A DNA stretch of 64,000 nucleotides from positions 1,054,001 to 1,118,000 of the forward strand of contig CAVRAV010000001.1 of NCBI GenBank assembly GCA_963719165.1, given 5' to 3'. The stretch's first letter is position 1. Each line of letters begins with the position of its first letter. The position numbers were made by a program, and so were the translations under genes. The notes under the pieces were generated by a model that ran no database searches, was not told the origin of the DNA, and worked only from the letters and a program-made list of their open reading frames with translations. Source of the DNA: JAOUEA01 sp963719165 (GTDB lineage: Bacteria > Actinomycetota > UBA4738 > HRBIN12). This document shows positions 8,073 through 15,569 of this stretch, one piece after another.

Positions 8073-9259
8073 GTGAGGCCCCGATCTGCGTCCCAACGCA
8101 CCCACAACGCGTCCGGGGCGCGGAACTCCCAGCCGGTGAGCGTCACGGGACGCTCCTCGTTCGGCCGGAGCCCCGGGAGCCGGTCGAGCAAGATATCGAG
8201 TGAGACGCGCGCGAGGTGCCGCCCGAACCAGGCCCCCAGGCAGAAATGGGTTCCCACTGCGAACGCCAGGTGAGCACCCTCCCTGCGCCCGACGTCGAAG
8301 CGGTCGGGATCCGTCCAGCGACGGGGGTCGCGATTGGCGGAGCTCAGGACCGCACCGAGGAGCGCTCCCGCCTCCAGGGGGACGCCCGCGAGCTCCGTGG
8401 TGCGCGTGGTTTGCCGCGTGGAGGTGCCCACCGGCCCGACCCAGCGCAGGGTCTCCTCCACGGCCGCCTTCACCAACGAGCGGTCGGCACGGACGGCATC
8501 GAACTGCTCCGGATGCTGCATGAGCGCCCAGAGCGTGAGGGCGATGAGGTCGCGCGGTTCCTGCAGCCCACCCGAGAGCATGAGCTTGGTGTTCGCCACG
8601 ATCCGCGGGCGCGACATGCGGCGGCCATCCTCCTCGTGGCGCACCATCCAGGAGAGCACGGAACCGTCGGGTTCGGTCTCCAGCCGGTCCAGCACGCGTT
8701 CGATCGCTGCGCCCAGCTCCGCGCTCGACTCGTCGGCCGGCAGCTGCTTACGAGGGTCGGCCTCGAAGTTCGCGAGTCCGGGCATCAGGCCTTCGTTCCA
8801 CCGCAGGATGTCCTGCCACGGGATCTCGTCGAGGCCCAGCATGAACCGGAGCGACCGCACGCTCATGGGATCGCTGTACGAGCGGAACAGGTCGACCTCG
8901 CCGGCGTCCGCGAAGCCGTCGATCAGCTCGTTCGCGAGGCGGGGGATCATGCCCTGGGTCCGCTCCTCGACGTCGCGCGGGCGGTACGGCGCCTCAGTGA
9001 TCGCTCGGATCCAGCGCTGGTCGGGGCCCTCCATCCCCAGCATGTTCTCGCCCATCGTCCGGTTGAGCGTGGAGGGCTCCGTGGCGGCCGTGAACGTGTC
9101 CGGATCCAGGTCGACCGCGCGGACGTCGTCGTGGCGCGTGACGAGCCAGAGCCCCACGGCAGGTACCCAGCTCACGGGCTCCTCATCGCGCAGCCGGGCA
9201 TACACCGGGTAGGGATCGCGCTCGAGCTCCTCGAGTGTGATGGTCGCCCCGAGCGTCAC
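8069..9259 (-). CDS. Cytochrome P450 with atypical I-helix
   Basis: Soluble bacterial P450 monooxygenase-family protein, 396 residues. The heme loop AFAVGTHFCLGAWFGR gives Cys340 as thiolate ligand and the K-helix ExxR is EETLRW (Glu269-Arg272). The I-helix oxygen-activation segment reads LSGGLQEPRD (about 228-237) instead of AGxET, so the usual acid-threonine pair is absent; either proton delivery differs or it belongs to a clade with a substituted I-helix. GTG at 9259 follows GGGAGGAGG at about 5 bases; a longer reading lacks a ribosome site. Its last four bases overlap the MetE-like gene. It needs a ferredoxin and reductase; a Rieske ferredoxin/reductase pair lies at 34-35.7 kb. Confidence 0.9.
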   Translation of the reverse strand: MTLGATITLEELERDPYPVYARLRDEEPVSWVPAVGLWLVTRHDDVRAVDLDPDTFTAATEPSTLNRTMGENMLGMEGPDQRWIRAITEAPYRPRDVEERTQGMIPRLANELIDGFADAGEVDLFRSYSDPMSVRSLRFMLGLDEIPWQDILRWNEGLMPGLANFEADPRKQLPADESSAELGAAIERVLDRLETEPDGSVLSWMVRHEEDGRRMSRPRIVANTKLMLSGGLQEPRDLIALTLWALMQHPEQFDAVRADRSLVKAAVEETLRWVGPVGTSTRQTTRTTELAGVPLEAGALLGAVLSSANRDPRRWTDPDRFDVGRREGAHLAFAVGTHFCLGAWFGRHLARVSLDILLDRLPGLRPNEERPVTLTGWEFRAPDALWVRWDADRGLT

Positions 9260-9366
9260 GCAGCCTCCTCCCGGTCCACGGAGACGGTATTTTGTGCCCG
9301 AGCGATTCACGCGCGCAAGCGGCGCGAGACCCGGCTATCGTGCGCGGAACGGTCCAAGGGAGGGTC

Positions 9367-10677
9367 ATGGACACGAACGGGAAACGCCTCCGCCTGCTCT
9401 ATCCCGACGTCCACGGGCTCGAACGCGGGAAATACCTGTTCGGCGATGTCGCCGAATCGGGGCACGCGGCGTTCTGCATCGGCGTCTACCCGCTCACGCA
9501 CGATCGCGAGATCCTCCCGGTGCCGGGCACCCAGTTCGACGTTGGCCTTCCCGACATCGAGGTCGACCTCGACCGCGAGTCCCTGCGACCCAGCTGGGAG
9601 CCGGACACCGTCATCGGCATCGGCGACGCGACGTTCAAGGGGAAGCCCGTCGCCATCGACCCGCGGCACATCCTGCGCGAAGCCGTGGAGGCGTGGCGGG
9701 CGATGGGCCTGCAACCACAGATCAGCTTCGAGCTGGAGTTCTACCTCTTGGAGCCCGAGGGCGGCGGCGGGGCGTGGCGCCCCGTGAGCCTGCCGTCGCA
9801 CCGCGTGTACGGGACCGGCACGGCCATCGACCCGACGGGTTGTATCGACGACATGGTGAGCGCGGCGCTCGCGTGTGACTTCCCGGTGGAGAGCTGGAGC
9901 AGTGAATTCGACGAGGCCGCCTTCGAGGTGAACATCCGCTACAACGACGCGGTCCCCGCCGCCGACGAGGCGTTCATCTTCCGGCTGCTGATCCGCGAGG
10001 CGGCGACGCGCCGCGGCTATCTCGCGACGTTCCTGGGCCGGCCGCTGAACGATCGCGGTGGCAGCGGCATGCACGTGAACCTCAGTTTCCGCCGCGACGA
10101 CGGGTCCAACGCCTTCCACGACCCGAACGACCCCGACGGGCTCTCGGAACTCGCCCGTCGATGCACTGCGGGGATCCTCGGCCATCATGAGGGGATGAGC
10201 GCGATCATGGCTCCCCACGTGAACGCGTATAAGCGTCTGCAGCCCGACATGTTGAACGGGTACCTCGCCACGTGGGGCTTCGACGACCGAACGGTGTCGG
10301 TCCGCGTCCCCCCCGCGCGGGGCGAGGGCACGCGACTGGAGCAGCGCACCGCCGACGCCGCGGCGAACCCCTACCTCGTGGGCGCCGCCGTCTTGCATGC
10401 GGCCCGCTTCGGGGTGGAAGACGAGCTCGAGCTGCCGGCGCCGCAGGTGGCGGGCGAGCCGCCCAACTCCGACGTCGGCATCCCGCCGAACCTCGACGCG
10501 GCCCTGGGGGCGCTCAACGACGACACGCGTCTGGTGGAGGCGCTCGGCCCGGAGCTGGTGGAGGCTTTCACCATCCTCAAGCGCGGAGAATGGGAGCGCT
10601 ACCTCGCCGCCACCGAGGATCGCGACACGACCGAGGTCACCGACTGGGAGCTGCGCTACTACCTCCCCTACTACTGA
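9367..10677 (+). CDS. Non-canonical glutamine synthetase family protein (gamma-glutamyl ligase)
   Basis: GS-fold ATP-dependent ligase joining glutamate to an amine. The 436-residue protein has the beta-grasp then catalytic domain: SFELEFYLLE (metal glutamate), GGSGMHVNLSF, NAYKRL (ATP/ammonia site) and RLEQRTADAAANPYLV. The family's C-terminal adenylylation-tyrosine region is not recognisable, so this is probably a GlnA3/PuuA/anilide- or isopropylamide-type ligase, not the main GS. ATG at 9367 has AAGGGAGG just upstream. It diverges from the P450 and converges with the CMD gene (7-base overlap at the 3' ends). Being near an amine-forming decarboxylase and a heliorhodopsin is notable; substrate is unknown. 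Confidence 0.88.
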   Translation: MDTNGKRLRLLYPDVHGLERGKYLFGDVAESGHAAFCIGVYPLTHDREILPVPGTQFDVGLPDIEVDLDRESLRPSWEPDTVIGIGDATFKGKPVAIDPRHILREAVEAWRAMGLQPQISFELEFYLLEPEGGGGAWRPVSLPSHRVYGTGTAIDPTGCIDDMVSAALACDFPVESWSSEFDEAAFEVNIRYNDAVPAADEAFIFRLLIREAATRRGYLATFLGRPLNDRGGSGMHVNLSFRRDDGSNAFHDPNDPDGLSELARRCTAGILGHHEGMSAIMAPHVNAYKRLQPDMLNGYLATWGFDDRTVSVRVPPARGEGTRLEQRTADAAANPYLVGAAVLHAARFGVEDELELPAPQVAGEPPNSDVGIPPNLDAALGALNDDTRLVEALGPELVEAFTILKRGEWERYLAATEDRDTTEVTDWELRYYLPYY

Positions 10678-11279
10678 GCAGCGCGCGTCGTTCCGCCGCC
10701 GTGCTTGCCGGCCTCCCAGCGCCCGCCGTACCGATCGGCGGCATAGGAGAGCGGCACCTCCTCGAGGGACGTTGCCATCGTGTCGTTCCAGCGGTTCAGG
10801 AACCCGAAGAGGCCGATGACCGCAAGCATCTCGACGATCTGTCCGTCGTCCCAATGGCGCCGGAGCTCCTCGAAATGGGCGGGCGTCACCTCGTTGGGTA
10901 CCAGGGACGCGTCCCGCGCGAACCGCAGGGCCGCGCGCTCGCCGTCGTCGTATCGCGGCGAGCGCTCGAAGTCCCAGATCTGCGCGATCTTCTCGCCGTC
11001 GACGCCGCGTTCCCTCGCGTCAACGGCCTCGTGCGCCTGGCAGTAGCGGCACCCGGCGGCCACGCTCGCCATGATCCCGATGAGGGGCTTGAGGTCCTTG
11101 GGCAGGGTGCCGGTGTTCCAGATCTGGGTGATCAGCTCGCTGAACGCGCCCAGGATCTCGGGCCGCCGTGCCATGGTGTAGAGGCTGTTGGGCACGAAGC
11201 TGAGGGTCTCGTCGTAGTGGCGGAAGAGGGGCTCGAGTTCGGGATGATCCTCCCGCCGCAGCGGTTCCATGTTGGCCAT
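10671..11279 (-). CDS. Carboxymuconolactone-decarboxylase/AhpD-family protein
   Basis: CMD-domain protein, mostly helical, 202 residues. The AhpD-type redox motif is present in CRYCQAHEAVDAR (Cys-x-x-Cys with a following His), which in AhpD relatives supports peroxidase or disulfide chemistry. The C-terminal half has the second helical repeat (FEELRRHWDDGQIVEM and NRWNDTMATSL). It most resembles CMD proteins encoded beside peroxidases or oxidoreductases in actinobacteria. ATG at 11279 is preceded by TAGCCT at 6 bases (leaderless). It converges with the GS-like gene and diverges from the second P450 over about 97 bases. Confidence 0.82.
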   Translation of the reverse strand: MANMEPLRREDHPELEPLFRHYDETLSFVPNSLYTMARRPEILGAFSELITQIWNTGTLPKDLKPLIGIMASVAAGCRYCQAHEAVDARERGVDGEKIAQIWDFERSPRYDDGERAALRFARDASLVPNEVTPAHFEELRRHWDDGQIVEMLAVIGLFGFLNRWNDTMATSLEEVPLSYAADRYGGRWEAGKHGGGTTRAAQ

Positions 11280-11285
11280 GGCCCC

Positions 11286-11291
11286 AGGCTA
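11286..11291 (-). promoter_or_regulatory. -10 element TAGCCT of CMD-family gene
   Basis: TAGCCT, 6 bases, ATG at 11279; no ribosome site between; predicted leaderless. Confidence 0.5.
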
Positions 11292-11376
11292 GCCGAGCCT
11301 CCACCTTGCGACCGATGCCGTTCGCGGGCAAGATGCTTCGGTAGCGAATGAGTGCCGAGCCGACCGAAGGGGCGTG

Positions 11377-12636
11377 ATGAGCGGCGCACTGGACGAGATC
11401 GATCTGGTGAACCCGGACAACTACGTGGCGGGGGTCCCCTTCGCGTGGTTCGACCGACTCCGCGAGGAAGCTCCCGTGATGTGGCACCCGGAGCCCGGTC
11501 CGAACTCGGGCTTCTGGTCCGTCACCCGCTACGACGATCTCACGACCGTTCACATGGACTGGCAGACGTACTCTTCCGAGGTGGGGGCGGTTTCGCTGGA
11601 GGAGCTCGACGAGGAGCAGCTCCTGATCCGCAAGTCGATGCTGGAGACCGACCCGCCACGACACACCGAGCTCCGCAAGGTGTGCTCGAAGAAGTTCAGC
11701 GCCCGCGCCGTGGGCGCGTTCGAGGACTGGATCCGCGACGTCGCGCGTGGCGTTCTCGATCGCGCGCTCCCGCTCGGAAACTTCGACTTCGTCAGCGAGA
11801 TCAGCCGCGAGCTCCCCATCCGCTTCTTGTGCTCGATCTTCACGGTTCCGCAGGAGGATGCGCCGGAGCTGATCCGTTGGGGCGACGAGATGATCGGCAA
11901 CCAGGACCCCGACACCGCGGCCGTGGTGGTGGACAAGGAGGACACCGAGGCCTACCGCCTCCTGCCGTTCCGCTCCCCCACCGCCACCAAGGTGTTCGCC
12001 TACGCCGACCGACAGCGGGACGCACGCCTCGCCGAGCCCACCGACGACGTCATCCAAGCGCTCACCATCGCCCAGTCCGAGGGCGTCCTGGACGAGCAGG
12101 ACTTCCACAACTACTTCTCCGTCCTGATGATCGCTGGCAACGAGACCACGCGTCACACGATCTCCCACGGGATGCTCGCGCTCATGGAGAACCCGGAACA
12201 GCTGCAGCTGCTCCGCGAGGACCCGTCGCTCATCCCCGCCGCCACGGAGGAGATCCTGCGATGGGCAACGCCCGTGTTCCATTTCCGGCGCACCGCCACG
12301 CGCGACGTGGAACTGGGCGGGCAGCAGATCAAGGCCGGCGACAAGGTCGTCACCTGGTACATCAGCGCGAACCGGGACCCAGCCGTGTTCCCCGACCCAT
12401 ACCGCTTCGACGTGACGCGCACGCCGAACGATCACGTCACCTTCGGGCCCGGCGGCCCTCACTTCTGCCTGGGCGCGCACCTCGCGCGCCTGGAAACGCG
12501 CATCCTGTTCCAGGAGCTGCTTCCTCGCCTTGACACGATCGAGTTGACCGGCCCCGTCGTGCGGCTTCGCTCCAACTTCGTCAACGGGATCAAACGGATG
12601 CCGGTCAAACTATCGACGAGGGGAAACGCACCGTGA
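11377..12636 (+). CDS. Cytochrome P450 (CYP125/142/124-like region)
   Basis: Soluble P450 monooxygenase, 419 residues, with every standard motif: I-helix MIAGNETTRH (Glu256/Thr257), ExxR in EEILRW, and heme loop FGPGGPHFCLGAHLAR with Cys364. The GGPHFCLG loop and NETTRH I-helix resemble actinobacterial P450s acting on steroids, branched lipids or terpenes (CYP125, 142 and 124 groups). ATG at 11377 has GAAGGGG 4-5 bases upstream; a GTG directly before it is the alternative. It is the gene immediately upstream of the heliorhodopsin on the same strand (136-base gap), so co-transcription is possible. Substrate not determinable. Confidence 0.92.
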   Translation: MSGALDEIDLVNPDNYVAGVPFAWFDRLREEAPVMWHPEPGPNSGFWSVTRYDDLTTVHMDWQTYSSEVGAVSLEELDEEQLLIRKSMLETDPPRHTELRKVCSKKFSARAVGAFEDWIRDVARGVLDRALPLGNFDFVSEISRELPIRFLCSIFTVPQEDAPELIRWGDEMIGNQDPDTAAVVVDKEDTEAYRLLPFRSPTATKVFAYADRQRDARLAEPTDDVIQALTIAQSEGVLDEQDFHNYFSVLMIAGNETTRHTISHGMLALMENPEQLQLLREDPSLIPAATEEILRWATPVFHFRRTATRDVELGGQQIKAGDKVVTWYISANRDPAVFPDPYRFDVTRTPNDHVTFGPGGPHFCLGAHLARLETRILFQELLPRLDTIELTGPVVRLRSNFVNGIKRMPVKLSTRGNAP

Positions 12637-12760
12637 CGCGGGGACAGCGATCCAGGCTGCGCCGACGCGGCCCTCATGAGAACATCGCACCTCGGACAAG
12701 CGCATAGGTTCCGGCGTCTCCGATGCCCGAGCGATAGAGAGGATCGAGGGACGCGGACCG

Positions 12761-12772
12761 AAGGGAAGCGTC
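12761..12772 (+). promoter_or_regulatory. Ribosome binding site placing the heliorhodopsin start
   Basis: AAGGGAAGC at 12761-12769 contains an AGGGA core six bases before ATC 12773. It is the only purine-rich SD-like stretch well placed for the heliorhodopsin frame and is the reason for choosing that start. Confidence 0.4.
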
Positions 12773-13558
12773 ATCGCCACCACGACCGATCAACCTGCCA
12801 TCGCCACGGGGGTCACCGACGAGCGACTCGCCGGCCTCCGCCGCTGGAACGTCGGCCTCACGATCCTGCATCTCGCTCAGGCGGCGCTCATCCTCTTCCT
12901 CGCCGACGACTTCGCGATCGCGGTCACGTCCTCGTTCCCGCAGGGCGCACCGGGTTCGCCCGCGCCTCCGCCCGAGACGCTCTTCGATGTGCGGATCGGC
13001 GTGGCTGTGGCCATCTTCCTCGGCCTGGCGGCGCTGGACCACCTGCTGACCGCAACCGTGAGCCGCGGCGTGTACGAGCGCGACCTGCGCCGGGGCATCA
13101 ACCGCTTCCGGTGGGTGGAGTACTCGTTCAGCGCCACCCTGATGATCGTGCTGATCGGCTTCTACTCCGGCGTCACCTCGATCAACGCCGTGATCGCGGT
13201 CGCGGGGGCCAACGTCGGCATGATCCTGTTCGGCTGGCTCCAGGAGCGTATGAATCCGCCGGGCCGCACCTCGACGACGATGCTGCCGTTCTGGTTCGGC
13301 GCGCTGGTCGGCATCGCGCCGTGGATCTCGATCGCCGTCAACATCGTTGGTTCTTCCTCCGTGCCAGGGTTCGTCTACGGCATCGTGGTGGCGCAGTTCG
13401 TCTTCTTCTTCAGCTTCGGGCTGAACCAATTGCTGCAGTACCGGGGAACGGGTCCCTGGGCTGACTACGCGTTCGGCGAGAAGGCGTACCTCGTGCTGAG
13501 CCTGGGAGCGAAGTCGTTCCTCGCATGGCAGATCTTCGCCGGGTCGCTCGCGACCTGA
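12773..13558 (+). CDS. Heliorhodopsin, apparent ATC start
   Basis: Seven-helix retinal-binding photoreceptor of the heliorhodopsin family, inverted in the membrane relative to type-1 rhodopsins; light-sensory role presumed. Family signatures run along the chain: ILHLAQ (His33), ALDHLL (His90), FRWVEYSFS with counterion Glu116, MILFGWLQER, LPFWFGALVGIAPW, VPGFVYGI, LLQYRGTGPW, and GEKAYLVLSLGAKSFLAWQ with the Schiff-base Lys247. From the stop at 12677 down to helix 1 the frame has no ATG, GTG or TTG. AGGGA ends 6 bases before ATC at 12773, giving 261 residues and a 20-residue soluble N-terminus, close to the usual 250-260. A base error is the alternative. The first standard start (GTG 12989) would delete helix 1. 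Confidence 0.93.
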   Translation: MATTTDQPAIATGVTDERLAGLRRWNVGLTILHLAQAALILFLADDFAIAVTSSFPQGAPGSPAPPPETLFDVRIGVAVAIFLGLAALDHLLTATVSRGVYERDLRRGINRFRWVEYSFSATLMIVLIGFYSGVTSINAVIAVAGANVGMILFGWLQERMNPPGRTSTTMLPFWFGALVGIAPWISIAVNIVGSSSVPGFVYGIVVAQFVFFFSFGLNQLLQYRGTGPWADYAFGEKAYLVLSLGAKSFLAWQIFAGSLAT

Positions 13559-13619
13559 GGCTCACTGGGTGGTGAGACCCGTCCGGTGATGTCCACGTCC
13601 GAGCGGCGGATGGCGCCGC

Positions 13620-14132
13620 TCAGGGCTCGGCGTCGCCCGTCGCCACCGAGGCGAACAAGGTGCGGAGCATCGCCGCCAGGTCGTCCTGCTGGGTCGGTGA
13701 GAGCGGAGCGGCAACGGCCGACTCCTCGAGGTTGAACTTGGGGAAGAGGGCCTCGATCGTGCTTCGCCCCGAAGAGGTCAGCTCCGCGATCACCATGCGC
13801 CCGTCCTTGGGATCCTTGCGCCGCGTGAGGAACCCGCGGCCCTCGAGCGTGCTCATCACGCCCGTCGCCGTGGGTCGGCTGATACCCACGGCGGCGGCGA
13901 ACGCGCGCGCCTCCAGCGGGCCCCACACCCACAGCACCCACAGGCCCACGAACGAGGTCCACGACAGCCGGTCGTTCGCGAGCACGCGCGCCTCCATGTG
14001 GCGCCGGATGGCGGTCGAGCTTCGGAAGAGGTTCGAGATGGCCCACATCGCCCGGAAGTCGAGCGGCAGGTGCCCGAGCTCCTTCACGACCTTCCGCTCC
14101 GCGGGGAGCAGCGGGTCGGGCTCGACGCTCAT
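13620..14132 (-). CDS. MarR-family transcriptional regulator
   Basis: Winged-helix MarR regulator, 170 residues. The DNA-recognition helix region reads AAAVGISRPTATGVMSTLEGRGF and the wing RRKDPKDGRMVIAEL, both typical. The ATG overlaps the stop of the upstream decarboxylase as ATGA, making it the last gene of the operon headed by the aldehyde dehydrogenase. In hpa (homoprotocatechuate) clusters the repressor HpaR is also a MarR protein; by analogy this one probably represses its own operon at the inverted repeat at 19535-19548 and is released by an aromatic ligand. Ligand and operator are inference. It converges with the heliorhodopsin gene (61-base gap). Confidence 0.88.
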   Translation of the reverse strand: MSVEPDPLLPAERKVVKELGHLPLDFRAMWAISNLFRSSTAIRRHMEARVLANDRLSWTSFVGLWVLWVWGPLEARAFAAAVGISRPTATGVMSTLEGRGFLTRRKDPKDGRMVIAELTSSGRSTIEALFPKFNLEESAVAAPLSPTQQDDLAAMLRTLFASVATGDAEP

Positions 14133-15556
14133 CGAGGCCGCTCCGCCGCGAGTCGCTCCCCCAACTCCCGCGCCACGTCGACAAGCGCGAGCACGTCCTC
14201 TTCCGTGGTGCGGTAATTCACGAAGCACGGACGCAGCCAGAGCTCGTCGTCGATCAGCGCAGACGACAGATAGACGCGGCCGTCGGCCTGGATCGACCGC
14301 GCGAGCGCCTCGTTGTGCGCGTTGAGGTCGACCACCCCGGGCGGCGTGTGTCGCAACGGCACGATGGACAGCTGCGGCGGCGCCTCCAGCACCACGAAGT
14401 CCTCCGACGCCTGCAGGTGCCGATACAGCAGGTCGGCCTCCTCGAGGTTCCGCTCGATCGCGGCGCGGAACTGCGCAGCGCCGTGCGCGCGGAAGGCGAG
14501 CCACACCTTGAGCGCCCGGAACGGTCTCGAGTACTCCAACGTGATGTCCACGGCGTGCAGCTCGTGCCGCTGGTGCGGCAGGTAGCCCTGCTCGTGCGCG
14601 AAGGCCGCGGCGAGCGCGTCGGCGTCCTTCATCAGGACGACGCCGCACGCCTTGGGCAGGTACAGCCATTTGTGGGCGTCCACCGAGCACGAGTCGGCGC
14701 GCTCGATGCCCGCGAACTCGCGGGACGCCCGCTCGGTGGCCGCGGCGGGGAGCCCGTACGCCCCGTCGACGTGCAGCCAGACGCCGCGCGCGGCGCAGAC
14801 GTCCGCCACGTCGCCGATGGGATCGACGGCGCCCGTGAGCGTCGTCCCGGCGGTGACGATCACGGCGATGGGGACGATGCCCCGGGCGACGTCGCGGTCG
14901 ATCGCCTCGGCAAGCAGGTCGGGACGCAGGCGGCGAAGGCCGTCGAGCGGAACGGCACGCAGTTGGTCCGAGCCGATCCCCAGGAGCTCGACGGCGCGCG
15001 TGACCGAGTAGTGGACCTCCTGCGAACAGTAGACGGCGACGTCGCGTCCGCCGAGGCCCGTCAAGCGGGAGCCGGGCAGCGCGTGCTCCCGCGCGGCGGC
15101 CAGGGCGGACACGTTGCTGATGGTGCCGCCGCTCGTGAACGCGCCGCCGGTGGCGGGGAACCCGATGAACTCGGCCACCCACCGCACCGCCTGGTCCTCC
15201 ACCTCGGTGGCCGCCCGCGCGTCCACGGCGAGGTTGATGTCGTAGCTGTGTGCCAGCAGGTCCGCGAGGGCGCCGATCTCGAGGCCGCTCGAGCCGATGA
15301 AGGCGAAGTACCGAGGGCGCGCCTGGGCGATCGATTCGTCGAGGATGCGCGCCGCGTCATCCAGCGACTCGTGCACCGAGGTGGGTCGCTCGGGCAATCC
15401 GGCCGCCAGCAGCCGCCGCACGCGGTCGTCGAGCGGCGGTTCCTCCGGACGGAACCGGTCGAAGCTGTGCCAGGCCTCCCCCACCAGCCGCGCCGCGTGC
15501 TCGAGCGCCTCCTCACGAGGCGCGTCGAGCCGCAGCGGCCGTTCGGGATCGCTCAC
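14129..15556 (-). CDS. PLP-dependent aromatic-amino-acid-type decarboxylase (group II)
   Basis: Pyridoxal-phosphate decarboxylase of the AADC/tyrosine-DOPA-tryptophan decarboxylase family, turning an amino acid into its amine and CO2. In 475 residues it shows AFTSGGTISN (phosphate contact, 139-148), VTAGTT, LHVDGAYG (Asp264) and the Schiff-base lysine Lys296 in VDAHKWLYLPK, then EQGYLPH. GTG at 15556 lies 10 bases after the transporter stop and starts the protein at its conserved helical lead; a longer reading overlaps the transporter. It is coupled to the MarR gene by ATGA. Beside a ring-cleavage dioxygenase, an aromatic substrate (tyrosine, DOPA or similar) is likely, but this is inference. 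Confidence 0.88.
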   Translation of the reverse strand: MSDPERPLRLDAPREEALEHAARLVGEAWHSFDRFRPEEPPLDDRVRRLLAAGLPERPTSVHESLDDAARILDESIAQARPRYFAFIGSSGLEIGALADLLAHSYDINLAVDARAATEVEDQAVRWVAEFIGFPATGGAFTSGGTISNVSALAAAREHALPGSRLTGLGGRDVAVYCSQEVHYSVTRAVELLGIGSDQLRAVPLDGLRRLRPDLLAEAIDRDVARGIVPIAVIVTAGTTLTGAVDPIGDVADVCAARGVWLHVDGAYGLPAAATERASREFAGIERADSCSVDAHKWLYLPKACGVVLMKDADALAAAFAHEQGYLPHQRHELHAVDITLEYSRPFRALKVWLAFRAHGAAQFRAAIERNLEEADLLYRHLQASEDFVVLEAPPQLSIVPLRHTPPGVVDLNAHNEALARSIQADGRVYLSSALIDDELWLRPCFVNYRTTEEDVLALVDVARELGERLAAERPR

Positions 15557-15563
15557 GGCCCCG

Positions 15564-15569
15564 ATGCTA
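15564..15569 (-). promoter_or_regulatory. Possible internal -10 TAGCAT before decarboxylase
   Basis: TAGCAT, formed partly by the transporter's TAG stop, ends 7 bases before the GTG of the decarboxylase. It matches the leaderless pattern and may drive an internal decarboxylase-marR transcript. Confidence 0.25.

Noticed and set aside
6297..8273. Long plus-strand frame across GH76 and the MetE-like gene
   Set aside because: Overlaps two well supported genes in other frames and has no recognisable family.
12676..12772. ATG at 12676 as heliorhodopsin start
   Set aside because: It is in another frame and would need an indel; it would add a basic 30-residue segment unlike the family.
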